Shown piece after piece: positions 25,737 through 33,339 of a stretch of 64,000 nucleotides of DNA (the stretch's first letter is position 1; each line of letters starts with the position of its first letter). The position numbers and the translations under genes were made by a program. The notes beneath the pieces are model-generated. The model was not told the DNA's origin, did no database searches, and saw nothing but the letters and a program-made list of their open reading frames with translations. This DNA is from Micromonospora yangpuensis (GTDB taxonomy: Bacteria > Actinomycetota > Actinomycetes > Mycobacteriales > Micromonosporaceae): positions 4,092,001 to 4,156,000 of the forward strand of contig NZ_FMIA01000002.1 of assembly GCF_900091615.1 (NCBI RefSeq). The letters are read 5' to 3'.

Positions 25737-25767
25737 GGGGGACGGCCACGTCCGAGTGGCCGCCCCC
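25737..25767 (+). terminator. Transcription terminator of sugar dehydrogenase gene
   Basis: An inverted repeat GGGGG-a-CGGCCAC, six-base loop, GTGGCCG-CCCCC with a single bulged base, 25 bases after the stop codon. Confidence 0.7.
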
Positions 25768-26004
25768 CAGCCCAGGTGCCCTCCGTCGGGGTACCGGTTG
25801 GGCAGCGACGCCCCGGCCCGCCCAGGAGGCCGGACTCCCGACCGCGAGGCGGCCGGCGGCTGTGCTGTGGTCGGCGCCGGCCAGAGTGGCGTGCCCACCG
25901 ATCCGGCAACGCCGCAGCACCCGCGCTTTGTCGGCTCTTACCGAACAAACCAGGCTAATAAGGTGTGATGCTTGCCTCACCATCGATCGACCTCTATCGT
26001 TTAT

Positions 26005-26018
26005 GGAAAGCGCTTTCC
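26005..26018. promoter_or_regulatory. LacI-family-type operator upstream of pectate lyase
   Basis: GGAAAGCGCTTTCC is a perfect 14-base palindrome with the central CGCG-like core typical of LacI/GalR operators of carbohydrate genes. It lies 35 bases upstream of the pectate lyase start, where it would block transcription. No LacI gene is in the window. Confidence 0.65.
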
Positions 26019-26052
26019 CGTACACGGTACTCATGCTCGAAAGGTGAATCGG

Positions 26053-27261
26053 ATGAGACGCAAAGTCGTCACACGGTGGTTGGCCGGCGGTGCCACTGTG
26101 GTCGCAGGTGCCGTCGTCGCGCTGGCGTTGCACGTTCCCAGCGCCTCGGCCGCCACGAACCTGAGCCTCGGCGCCGGCGCCGACGGCTCCAGCAAGGCCA
26201 GTGGCACCAGCTACGGCAACGTCACGGACGGCAACGCCGGCACCTACTGGTCGCCGAGCGGCTCGACCGGCACGATCTCGGTCAAGTGGGGCAGCGCCAC
26301 CACGGTGTCCTCGGCCGTCATCGTGCAGTCCTCGGGCGGCGGCTCGATCAGCGGCTGGCAGCTCAAGAACCACGACACGGGCTCCGTCCTGGCCAGCGGC
26401 AGCAGCGCCCCGAGCACCATCAACTTCTCCTCGACGTCGCTGAAGAAGGTCTCCTTCGTCATCACCAGCGCGTCCGGCACGCCGCGGATCGCCGAGTTCG
26501 AGACGTACTCCAGCGGCGGGTCGAACCCGACCACTCCCCCGACCAGTGGGCCGACGAACCCACCCACCAACCCGCCCACCAACCCGGGCACGCCGACCGG
26601 CGCGTGGCCGTCGTCGGCCGGCTCGGTGAGCATCTCGGGCACGGTCAACGTCTCCGGCACCTTCGACGGCGGGATGAAGACCTACTGCTGCATCGGTGAC
26701 GGTGGGCAGGGCGAGTCGCAGGACCCGATGTTCAAGATCGCCAACGGCGGTACGCTGCAGAACGTCATCCTCGGCTCGCCCGCCGGTGACGGCGTGCACT
26801 GCGAGGGCACCTGCACGATCCGCAACGTGTGGTGGAACGACATCGGTGAGGACGCCGCCACCTTCAAGCAGACCAACGGCGGCACCTCGTACGTCATCGG
26901 TGGCGGCGCGCGTAGCGGCAGCGACAAGACCTTCCAGCACAACGGCAACGGCACGGTCAACATCTCCGGCTTCTACCTCAGGGGATCCGGCAAGCTGTAC
27001 CGCGGCTGCGGCAACTGCTCCACCTCACACACCCGCCACGTGCGTATCGACAACGTCCTCGTCGACGACATCGACATGCTCGCCGGCATCAACAGCAACT
27101 GGAACGACACCGCGACGATCACCCGCGTGGTCGTCATCGGCTCGGCCACCATCTGCGGCAAGTACAAGGGCGTGGCCAAGGGCAGCGAACCCAGCTACCT
27201 CGGTGAGGGCTGGAACGACGCCAACTGCAAGGTCAACAGAAGTGACGTCACCTTCCGGTAG
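26053..27261 (+). CDS. Secreted pectate lyase, PL3 family, with N-terminal carbohydrate-binding module
   Basis: A 402-residue exported enzyme. Residues 1-36 are a signal peptide ending PSASA-A. Residues about 37-155 form a discoidin-like (F5/8 C-type) carbohydrate-binding module, followed by a Pro/Thr/Asn linker (about 156-182). The C-terminal PL3 parallel-beta-helix lyase has family landmarks GDGVHCEGTCTIRNVWW and EDAATFKQ and many cysteines. PL3 enzymes cleave polygalacturonate by calcium-dependent beta-elimination. Start: ATG at 26053 with AAAGGTG upstream. The LacI-type palindrome upstream suggests substrate induction. A strong terminator follows. Confidence 0.92.
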   Translation: MRRKVVTRWLAGGATVVAGAVVALALHVPSASAATNLSLGAGADGSSKASGTSYGNVTDGNAGTYWSPSGSTGTISVKWGSATTVSSAVIVQSSGGGSISGWQLKNHDTGSVLASGSSAPSTINFSSTSLKKVSFVITSASGTPRIAEFETYSSGGSNPTTPPTSGPTNPPTNPPTNPGTPTGAWPSSAGSVSISGTVNVSGTFDGGMKTYCCIGDGGQGESQDPMFKIANGGTLQNVILGSPAGDGVHCEGTCTIRNVWWNDIGEDAATFKQTNGGTSYVIGGGARSGSDKTFQHNGNGTVNISGFYLRGSGKLYRGCGNCSTSHTRHVRIDNVLVDDIDMLAGINSNWNDTATITRVVVIGSATICGKYKGVAKGSEPSYLGEGWNDANCKVNRSDVTFR

Positions 27262-27285
27262 TCACTGGACGCTCTGCTCGCGAAG

Positions 27286-27311
27286 GGGCACCCGCCTGGC
27301 GGCGGGTGCCC
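27286..27311 (+). terminator. Rho-independent-type terminator after pectate lyase
   Basis: A perfect 11-base-pair stem GGGCACCCGCC / GGCGGGTGCCC with a four-base loop TGGC, 25 bases after the stop. The right arm abuts the rhamnulokinase remnant. Confidence 0.8.
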
Positions 27312-27318
27312 TCTCGTG

Positions 27319-27531
27319 CCGGTCGACGCCTGCGGACTGCCGATGATCGCCGGGCCGGTCGAGGCCACCGCGTTGGGTAACATCCTGGTGCAGGCCCGTG
27401 CCGCCGGCGCCATCGGTGGCGGCCTGCCGGCGCTGCGGGCCCTGTTGCGCCAGACCCACCGTTTCGTCCACTACGGACCGGGTGGTGACCAGGCGGCCTG
27501 GGCCGCCGCCGAGGAACGGATGGTCGGTTGA
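27319..27531 (+). pseudogene. Remnant of rhamnulokinase-type FGGY kinase (C-terminal about 70 codons)
   Basis: The frame DACGLPMIAGPVEATALGNI followed by LVQARAAGAIGG matches the C-terminal part of rhamnulokinases (the AGPVEA-x-x-GNI signature of RhaB), but the roughly 400 upstream codons are missing. It begins directly after the pectate lyase terminator and ends three bases before lutA. It therefore looks like the 3' stump of a kinase gene that once headed the lactate operon. An in-frame GTG at 27316 exists, but the product could not be a kinase. Confidence 0.75.
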
Positions 27532-27533
27532 CG

Positions 27534-28289
27534 ATGCGCGTCGCACTGTTCGTGACCTGTCTGGCCGACACCCTGTTCCCCCAGGCGGCGGTGGCGACCG
27601 TCCGGCTGCTCGAACGCCTGGGGCACGAGGTCGTCTTTCCCGAGGGGCAGACCTGCTGCGGTCAGATGCACGTCAACACCGGTTACCCGGACGACGCGCT
27701 GCGGCTGGTCCGCCGGCACGTACGCACCTTCGCCCCGTACGACACGGTGGTGGCGCCCTCCGGCTCGTGCGTCGGCTCCGTCCGCCACCAGCACACCATG
27801 GTGGCCCGGCGCGCCGGTGACGAGCGGTTGGCCAGCCGGGCCGAGGAGGTCGCCGGCCGCACGTACGAGTTGTCGGAGTTCCTCGTCGACGTGCTCGGGG
27901 TGACCGACGTGGGCGCCTACTACCCGCACCGGGTGACGTACCACCCGACCTGCCACTCGCTGCGGATGTTGCGGGTCGGCGACAAGCCGCTCCGCCTGCT
28001 GCGCGCGGTACGCGGCCTGGATCTGGTGGAGCTGGGGCAGGCGGAGCAGTGCTGCGGTTTCGGCGGCACGTTCGCGGTGAAGAACGCGGACACCTCGACG
28101 GCGATGCTCGCCGACAAGATGCGCCACGTGCTGGCCACCGGGGCGGAGGTGTGCACCGCCGGCGACGCGTCCTGCATGATGCACCTCGGCGGCGGCCTGT
28201 CCCGGCTCCGCGCCGGGGTGCGGACCGTGCACCTGGCCGAGATCCTCGCCAGCACCGAAGCCGACCCGGCCACCGGAGGTACCCGATGA
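27534..28289 (+). CDS. lutA: L-lactate utilization Fe-S protein LutA/LldE
   Basis: A 251-residue protein with two CCG domains (QTCCGQM near 42 and EQCCGFGG near 172), the heterodisulfide-reductase-like cysteine motifs of LutA. With LutB and LutC it oxidises L-lactate to pyruvate at the membrane. The ATG at 27534 is three bases after the kinase remnant's stop, so its original translation was coupled to the kinase; no independent promoter is obvious. Its ATGA overlap with lutB confirms an operon. Confidence 0.93.
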   Translation: MRVALFVTCLADTLFPQAAVATVRLLERLGHEVVFPEGQTCCGQMHVNTGYPDDALRLVRRHVRTFAPYDTVVAPSGSCVGSVRHQHTMVARRAGDERLASRAEEVAGRTYELSEFLVDVLGVTDVGAYYPHRVTYHPTCHSLRMLRVGDKPLRLLRAVRGLDLVELGQAEQCCGFGGTFAVKNADTSTAMLADKMRHVLATGAEVCTAGDASCMMHLGGGLSRLRAGVRTVHLAEILASTEADPATGGTR

Positions 28290-29716
28290 GCGAGACCTTC
28301 CTCGGCATGCCCGCCACCGCCCCGCCCGGCGTGGGCCACCTGCGTGGCACCGAGCCGTTCCCGGTCGCCGCCCGGCAGGCGTTGGGCGACGCCCAGCTAC
28401 GCCGCAACCTCGGCCACGCCACCGCCACGATCCGGAACAAGTCGGCGGCCGTGATCGGCGAGGTGCCGGACTGGCCGCGGTTGCGGGAGGCCGGGCGGGC
28501 GATCAAGACCGACACCATGGCCCGGCTACCCGAGCTGCTGGAGAAACTGGAAACGGCGGTCACCGGTGCCGGCGGAACGGTCCACTGGGCCACCGACGCG
28601 GTGGCGGCCAACCGGATCGTCACCGACCTGGTCCGGGCCGCCGGCGCCGACCGGGTGATGAAGGTCAAGTCGATGGCCACCCAGGAGATCGGACTCAACG
28701 AAGCCCTGACGGACGCCGGGATCGAACCGGTGGAGACCGACCTGGCCGAGCTGATCGTGCAGCTCGGCGAGGACCGGCCCAGCCACATCCTGGTACCGGC
28801 GATCCACCGCAACCGGGCAGAGATCCGGGAGATCTTCCTACGGGCTATGCCCGGCGTCGACCCGGGGCTCACCGACGAGCCGGCCGCCCTGGCCGCCGCC
28901 GCGCGCCGACACCTGCGGGAGACGTTCCTGAGCACCCGGGTGGCGGTGTCCGGGGCCAACTTCGCCGTCGCCGACACCGGCACGCTGGCCGTGGTCGAGT
29001 CCGAGGGCAACGGGCGGATGTGCCTGACCCTGCCGGAGACCCTGATCACCGTCATGGGCATCGAGAAGGTCGTGCCGACCTGGCGCGACCTGGAGGTCTT
29101 CCTGCAGCTGCTGCCCCGGGCCTCGACCGGGGAACGGATGAACCCGTACACCTCGATGTGGACCGGGGTCACTCCCGGCGACGGCCCGCAGTCGTTCCAC
29201 CTGGTGCTGCTGGACAACGGGCGCAGCGCCGTGCTCGCCGACCCGGTCGGCCGCCAGGCGCTGCACTGCATCCGCTGCTCGGCCTGCCTCAACGTCTGCC
29301 CGGTGTACGAACGCACCGGCGGGCACGCCTACGGCTCGGTCTATCCGGGGCCGATCGGCGCGGTGCTCTCCCCGCAGTTGACCGGTGTGGCGGACAACGC
29401 CTCCCTGCCGTACGCGTCGTCGCTCTGCGGGGCCTGCTACGACGCCTGCCCGGTCATGATCGACATTCCGTCCATCCTGGTCCACCTGCGCGCCCAGGCA
29501 CCCCACTCCCGCACGGAGGCGACGGCGATGGCCGCTGCCGCGTACACCATGGACCATCCCGCGCGGTACGCGGCCGCGCAGCGCGCCGCGAAGCTGAGCC
29601 GGCTCGCCGGCCGCCGCGGCCGCGGCCTGCCGCCACCGTTGTCCGGCTGGTCGGACAGCCGCGACCTGCCCGACCCGCCCGCGCGGACCTTCCGGCAGTG
29701 GTGGGCCGGACGGTGA
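28286..29716 (+). CDS. lutB: L-lactate utilization ferredoxin-type protein LutB/LldF
   Basis: A 476-residue iron-sulfur subunit. The LUD domain occupies the first 300 residues (MKVKSMATQEIGLNEAL, ADTGTLAVVESEGNGR). It is followed by two [4Fe-4S] motifs: CIRCSACLNVCPVY near 328 and CGACYDACPV near 381. Both gene junctions are four-base overlaps. In this locus the lactate would come from the 2,4-diketo-3-deoxy-L-fuconate hydrolase encoded at 31380. Confidence 0.94.
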   Translation: MSETFLGMPATAPPGVGHLRGTEPFPVAARQALGDAQLRRNLGHATATIRNKSAAVIGEVPDWPRLREAGRAIKTDTMARLPELLEKLETAVTGAGGTVHWATDAVAANRIVTDLVRAAGADRVMKVKSMATQEIGLNEALTDAGIEPVETDLAELIVQLGEDRPSHILVPAIHRNRAEIREIFLRAMPGVDPGLTDEPAALAAAARRHLRETFLSTRVAVSGANFAVADTGTLAVVESEGNGRMCLTLPETLITVMGIEKVVPTWRDLEVFLQLLPRASTGERMNPYTSMWTGVTPGDGPQSFHLVLLDNGRSAVLADPVGRQALHCIRCSACLNVCPVYERTGGHAYGSVYPGPIGAVLSPQLTGVADNASLPYASSLCGACYDACPVMIDIPSILVHLRAQAPHSRTEATAMAAAAYTMDHPARYAAAQRAAKLSRLAGRRGRGLPPPLSGWSDSRDLPDPPARTFRQWWAGR

Positions 29717-30315
29717 CCGGACGGGAGACGATCCTCGGCCGGCTCCGGGCCGCCCTCGGCGAGCCCCGGCCCACCCCCGACGAGATCCCCCGCGACTACC
29801 GGACCGCCGGTGCCGTCGCCGCCGACCTGGACGTCTTCGTGGACCGGCTCACCGACTACCGGGCCACCGTGCACCGCTGCGCCGACGCCGACGTCGCCGG
29901 ACTGGTCGGCCAGCTGCTCGGCGGGCGACAGGTCGTGGTGCCGCCCGGGCTGCCCCGGCACTGGCTGCCCGAGACCGTCCACGCCGTACCCGACGACGGC
30001 CTCGCCGCGGCGCGGATCGCCGCCGCCGACGGGGTCGTCACCGCGGCGGCGGTGGCCGTCGCCGAGACCGGCACCATCGTGCTCGACGGCAGCCCCGACC
30101 AGGGCCGCCGCATCATCACCCTGCTACCCGACGTACACGTGTGCGTGCTGCGCACCGACCAGGTCGTCGCCACCGTCCCGGACGCCCTGACCCGCCTCGA
30201 CCCGCACCGGCCACTGACCTGGATCAGCGGGCCCTCGGCCACCAGCGACATCGAGCTCGACCGGGTCGAGGGCGTCCACGGCCCCCGGAACCTGCACGTG
30301 ATCGTGACGGGCTGA
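29713..30315 (+). CDS. lutC: L-lactate utilization protein LutC/LldG
   Basis: A 200-residue LUD-domain protein that completes the lactate-oxidising complex. Family landmarks are VTAAAVAVAETGTIVLDGS, RRIITLLPDVHVCVL and ISGPSATSDIELDRVEGVHGP. The GTG at 29713 overlaps the lutB stop. Confidence 0.93.
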   Translation: MTGRETILGRLRAALGEPRPTPDEIPRDYRTAGAVAADLDVFVDRLTDYRATVHRCADADVAGLVGQLLGGRQVVVPPGLPRHWLPETVHAVPDDGLAAARIAAADGVVTAAAVAVAETGTIVLDGSPDQGRRIITLLPDVHVCVLRTDQVVATVPDALTRLDPHRPLTWISGPSATSDIELDRVEGVHGPRNLHVIVTG

Positions 30316-30424
30316 GGGCGACGCTCTCCCCACGCCGACCGTGCGGATCTGGTCCACCACGGTCTCGCCGACAGCCCCAGAAGACCGTAGTGCGGGGCGG
30401 TGTCGTGGTACCGCTCGACGTCAG

Positions 30425-30529
30425 TCCTGGGCCTTGCCGCTGGTGAGCCGCGCTGCAGGCCGCCGTGGACGCGACGAGCGCCGCAGCCATGGCGACGCCG
30501 GCGGTTACGCCAATCGTGATGGGTTTCCT
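30425..30529 (-). pseudogene. Possible fossil of a lipoprotein (binding protein) N-terminus
   Basis: Directly after the stop of the short-chain dehydrogenase, the same frame reads RKPITIGVTAGVAMAAAL then VASTAACSA, exactly the shape of an actinobacterial lipoprotein signal with a lipobox cysteine. No start codon is present, and the frame degenerates after about 35 codons. It may be the first codons of a lost ABC binding-protein gene of the same operon. Confidence 0.35.
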
Positions 30530-31327
30530 CTATTCGCTGGCCGGGACGGATCTTTCGCCACCGGAGGTCGCCGTGGCGTCCGGCCGAAGGCGGAGCCCGT
30601 GTATGCCGCCGTCGACGGCGAGCACGGTCCCGGTGGTGGCGGCGGCCAGCGGGCTGGCCAGGTAGGCGATCGCGGCGGCGACCTCGTCGGCGGCGACCAG
30701 CCGCCCCATCGGCTGGCGGGCCCGCAGGGCGGCGAGTTCGGCGGCCGGGTCGGCGGCGGAGTCGAGCAGTCCGCGTACCCAGGGGGTGTCGGTGGTGCCC
30801 GGGTTGACGCAGTTGAACCGGATTCCCTGGGCGACGTGGTCGGCGGCCATGGCCAGGGTCAACGACTGCACGGCGCCCTTCGTCGCGCTGTACAGCGCGC
30901 GGTTGGGCAGGCCCACGGTCGCCGCGATGGAGCAGATGTTGACGACGGCGGCGTTGGCGGAGGCCCGCAGGTGGGACAGGGCCGCCCGGGTGACCCGGAC
31001 GACGCCCACCACGTTGACGTCGAAGACCCGATGCCACTCGTCAGCCGGGTTCGCCTCGACGGTCCCCTGCGCGCCGATGCCGGCGTTGTTGACCAGGATG
31101 TCGATGCCGCCGAGGCGGTGGGCGGCGGCGGTGACCGCCTCGGCCACCGAGGTGTCGTCGGTGACGTCGCACCGCAGGCCGTGCAGCGGGGCCGGCACCC
31201 CGGACGGGTCCAGGTCGAGGCAGGCGACGGCCGCGCCCCGCTCGGCGAGCAGGCGGGCCGTGGCCAGGCCGATGCCGGAGCCGCCGCCGGTCACCACGGC
31301 GGACAGTCCGGTGAACTCGCCCGTCAT
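30530..31327 (-). CDS. Short-chain dehydrogenase, 2-keto-3-deoxy-L-fuconate dehydrogenase-like
   Basis: A 265-residue NAD(P)-dependent SDR: cofactor loop TGGGSGIG, NNAG, catalytic Ser and YSATK (Tyr-x-x-x-Lys). C-terminal GTVLAVDGG is the classical SDR ending. Placement directly after a fumarylacetoacetate-hydrolase-family gene and a fuconate-dehydratase stump is what suggests oxidation of 2-keto-3-deoxy-L-fuconate to the 2,4-diketo acid. The ATG at 31327 overlaps the stop of the 18-codon remnant (ATGA). Confidence 0.85.
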   Translation of the reverse strand: MTGEFTGLSAVVTGGGSGIGLATARLLAERGAAVACLDLDPSGVPAPLHGLRCDVTDDTSVAEAVTAAAHRLGGIDILVNNAGIGAQGTVEANPADEWHRVFDVNVVGVVRVTRAALSHLRASANAAVVNICSIAATVGLPNRALYSATKGAVQSLTLAMAADHVAQGIRFNCVNPGTTDTPWVRGLLDSAADPAAELAALRARQPMGRLVAADEVAAAIAYLASPLAAATTGTVLAVDGGIHGLRLRPDATATSGGERSVPASE

Positions 31328-31380
31328 GCCCCCTTCGCCTCCGCCCAGACGGGGCCGCCCGGGTAGGCGTAGTCGGTCAT
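31324..31380 (-). pseudogene. 18-codon stump matching the C-terminus of L-fuconate dehydratase
   Basis: Between the hydrolase and dehydrogenase genes lies a frame MTDYAYPGGPVWAEAKGA, coupled on both sides (TGATG upstream, ATGA downstream). The YP-G-x-VW motif resembles the C-terminal tail of fuconate dehydratases of the enolase superfamily (for example ENOSF1, which ends around QYPDGEVW). This enzyme is exactly the missing step between the flanking ones. I read it as the 3' stump of a deleted gene whose coupling to its downstream neighbour survives. Confidence 0.5.
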
Positions 31381-32234
31381 CAGGCGGCGCCCACGGTCTG
31401 GCGCTGCCTGCCGAGGCCGTCGATCTCGACCTCGATGACGTCTCCGGCCCGCAGGTAGGGCTTCGGCTCGGGCATGCCCAGGGCCACGCCGGCCGGGGTG
31501 CCGGTGTTGATGACGTCTCCCGGCTCCAGGACCATGAACTGGCTGACGTACCGGACGACCTCGGCGACACCGAAGACCATGTTCCTGGTGTGCCCGTCCT
31601 GGCGGCGGTGTCCGTTGACGGTGAGCCGCAGACCCAGTTGCTGCGGATCGGGCACCTCGTCGGCGGTGACCAGCCACGGGCCCAGCGGGTTGAACGTCTC
31701 GCAGGACTTGCCCTTGTCCCACTGGCCGCCGCGTTCGAGCTGGAACTCCCGCTCGGAGAGGTCGTTGGAGACCGCGTACCCGGCGACGCAGGCCATGGCC
31801 TGCGCGGGGCTGTCCACGTAGCGGGCGGTGCGGCCGATGACGACCGCGAGTTCGACCTCCCAGTCGGTCTTGACGCTGCCCCGGGGGATCAGCACCTGGT
31901 CGTTCGGGCCGACCACCGTGTTCGGTGCCTTCATGAACAGGATCGGCTCGGCCGGCAGCTGCGCGCCGGTCTCTGCCGCGTGGTCGGAGTAGTTCAGGCC
32001 GACGCACACGATCTTGCCGGGACGGGCGATCGGGGCGCCGATCCGCAGCGAGGTGTCCGCGACCAGGGGCAGCTCACCGCCCGCGACCGCGGCACGCGCG
32101 GCCTGGATGCCCGCTCCGGCGAGGAAGCCTCCGTCGATCTCGGCCACCAGGCCGGAGAGGTCCACGAGGCGTCCCCGCGCGTCCAGTGCCGCGGGACGCT
32201 CCTGACCGGCCTCCCCCACTCGAAGCAGCTTCAC
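31380..32234 (-). CDS. Fumarylacetoacetate-hydrolase-family enzyme, 2,4-diketo-3-deoxy-L-fuconate hydrolase-like
   Basis: A 284-residue FAH-family hydrolase. Metal-binding and catalytic landmarks: VGLNYSDHAAETG, the metal-ligand Glu pair in DWEVELAVVIG, GYAVSNDLSERE-type segment, and TGTPAGVALG. Members of this branch hydrolyse 2,4-diketo-3-deoxy-L-fuconate (or the rhamnonate equivalent) to pyruvate and L-lactate. The GTG at 32234 follows GGAGGGTGTGGA. A strong promoter lies 40-68 bases upstream. Its products would feed LutABC. Confidence 0.85.
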   Translation of the reverse strand: MKLLRVGEAGQERPAALDARGRLVDLSGLVAEIDGGFLAGAGIQAARAAVAGGELPLVADTSLRIGAPIARPGKIVCVGLNYSDHAAETGAQLPAEPILFMKAPNTVVGPNDQVLIPRGSVKTDWEVELAVVIGRTARYVDSPAQAMACVAGYAVSNDLSEREFQLERGGQWDKGKSCETFNPLGPWLVTADEVPDPQQLGLRLTVNGHRRQDGHTRNMVFGVAEVVRYVSQFMVLEPGDVINTGTPAGVALGMPEPKPYLRAGDVIEVEIDGLGRQRQTVGAA

Positions 32235-32252
32235 TCCACACCCTCCGGCAAA

Positions 32253-32263
32253 ACATCGGATCT
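32253..32263. promoter_or_regulatory. Candidate FadR-type operator at the hydrolase promoter
   Basis: ACATCGGATCT shares the ATC-N-GAT core with three other sites and sits immediately downstream of the -10 box at 32279-32274, a position suited to repression by the adjacent regulator. Confidence 0.45.
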
Positions 32264-32273
32264 GTCACCGAGT

Positions 32274-32302
32274 TGTATAGTGGAGTGACGCACATCTTGC
32301 AA
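32274..32302 (-). promoter_or_regulatory. Promoter of the fucose-type hydrolase/dehydrogenase operon
   Basis: On the minus strand TTGCAA (32302-32297), exactly 17 bases, then TATACA (32279-32274): one of the best sigma-70-like promoters in the window. Confidence 0.65.
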
Positions 32303-32426
32303 TAGGCAGTCCTCGATAGGATGCACAAAGGTCGGATGACATCGGCCCAACGGGATGGTCGGTAGTTAGTCGCCGGATAGACGACGCCCCGACCCTGCCG
32401 GGGCTCTCCCCCAGTCGAGGAAGGGC

Positions 32427-33110
32427 CTACTCCGGCTCGCCGAGGGCGTTGCGGAGCCACTGCTCGACGCCGGCGACGTGCACCGTGGCCCAGGCCCGTG
32501 CCGCTTCGGGTTGACGCGCCTCGATCGCCTCGCAGATCGCCTCGTGCTGCTCCCGCGTACGGCGTACCGCACCCTCCTGGGTCAGGCCGCGCCAGACCCG
32601 CGCCCTGGTCGTCGGCCCGGACAGGCTGTCGATCAGGGAACACAGGACCTTGTTCCCCGAGCCGGCCGCGATGTGGTGGTGGAACCGGAGATCGTTGGCC
32701 ACCAGCGCCTCCACGCTCGGCGACTCACCCAACTCGACGAGGATCGCCCGCAGCCCGGCGATGTCCGCGTCCGTCATCCTGGTCGCGGCCAACTCCGTTG
32801 CCGCAGGCTCCAGGACCCGACGCACCTCGAGGAACTGCAACACCGTGTCGTCCTGGTGGAAGTCGACCACGAACCCGATCGCGTCCAGCAACAGGGCCGG
32901 CTCCAGGCTGGTCACGTAGGTGCCGTCACCCTGGCGTACGTCCAGCACCCGGATCAGTGACAGCGCCTTGACCGCCTCCCGCAACGAGTTGCGGGACAAC
33001 CCGAGCCGCTCGGCCAGGTCGACCTCGCGAGGAAGGCGCGATCCCGGCATGAGCTCGCCCTGGACGATCATCGCCTTGATCTTCTCGATCGCCTCGTCGG
33101 TGACGGGCAC
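32427..33110 (-). CDS. GntR-family regulator, FadR subfamily
   Basis: A 227-residue regulator: winged helix at residues about 1-70 (GSRLPREVDLAERLGLSRNSLREAVKAL, then RQGDGTYV), followed by the all-helical FCD domain with its metal-binding residues (VANDLRFHHHIAAGSGN). The GTG at 33110 is preferred to the ATG at 33131 because GGGAGG lies just upstream and related proteins begin VTDEAIEKI. It sits between the hydrolase operon and the fucosidase and probably represses both, releasing DNA on binding a sugar-acid intermediate. Confidence 0.9.
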   Translation of the reverse strand: MPVTDEAIEKIKAMIVQGELMPGSRLPREVDLAERLGLSRNSLREAVKALSLIRVLDVRQGDGTYVTSLEPALLLDAIGFVVDFHQDDTVLQFLEVRRVLEPAATELAATRMTDADIAGLRAILVELGESPSVEALVANDLRFHHHIAAGSGNKVLCSLIDSLSGPTTRARVWRGLTQEGAVRRTREQHEAICEAIEARQPEAARAWATVHVAGVEQWLRNALGEPE

Positions 33111-33127
33111 CCTTGCCTCCCTCACGA

Positions 33128-33138
33128 ACATCCGATCT
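33128..33138. promoter_or_regulatory. Candidate autoregulatory FadR-type site
   Basis: ACATCCGATCT, just upstream of the regulator's start and within a longer imperfect palindrome TCCGA-tctt-TCGGA, suggests autoregulation. Confidence 0.4.
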
Positions 33139-33328
33139 TTCGGATCCTACCTCGGTCCATCATGATGTCCGGGCGGAAGGTGCGACCGGGACTGCGGATC
33201 GCTGTCCTGACCTCGCAGCGAACGGCGTTCCCCCCGCAAAATCCCCGAGATCACGGCCGACCGGACATTGGAGTTTGTCAGTGCGAAACCTTGCCCTGGG
33301 GCGAAACCGGCGGTAACGTCCGCGAAAC

Positions 33329-33339
33329 ACATCCGATGA
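33329..33339. promoter_or_regulatory. Candidate FadR-type site at fucosidase start
   Basis: ACATCCGATGA carries the same ATC-N-GAT core and overlaps the proposed fucosidase ATG at 33336. It would be an operator only if the transcript starts close to the ATG. Confidence 0.3.
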
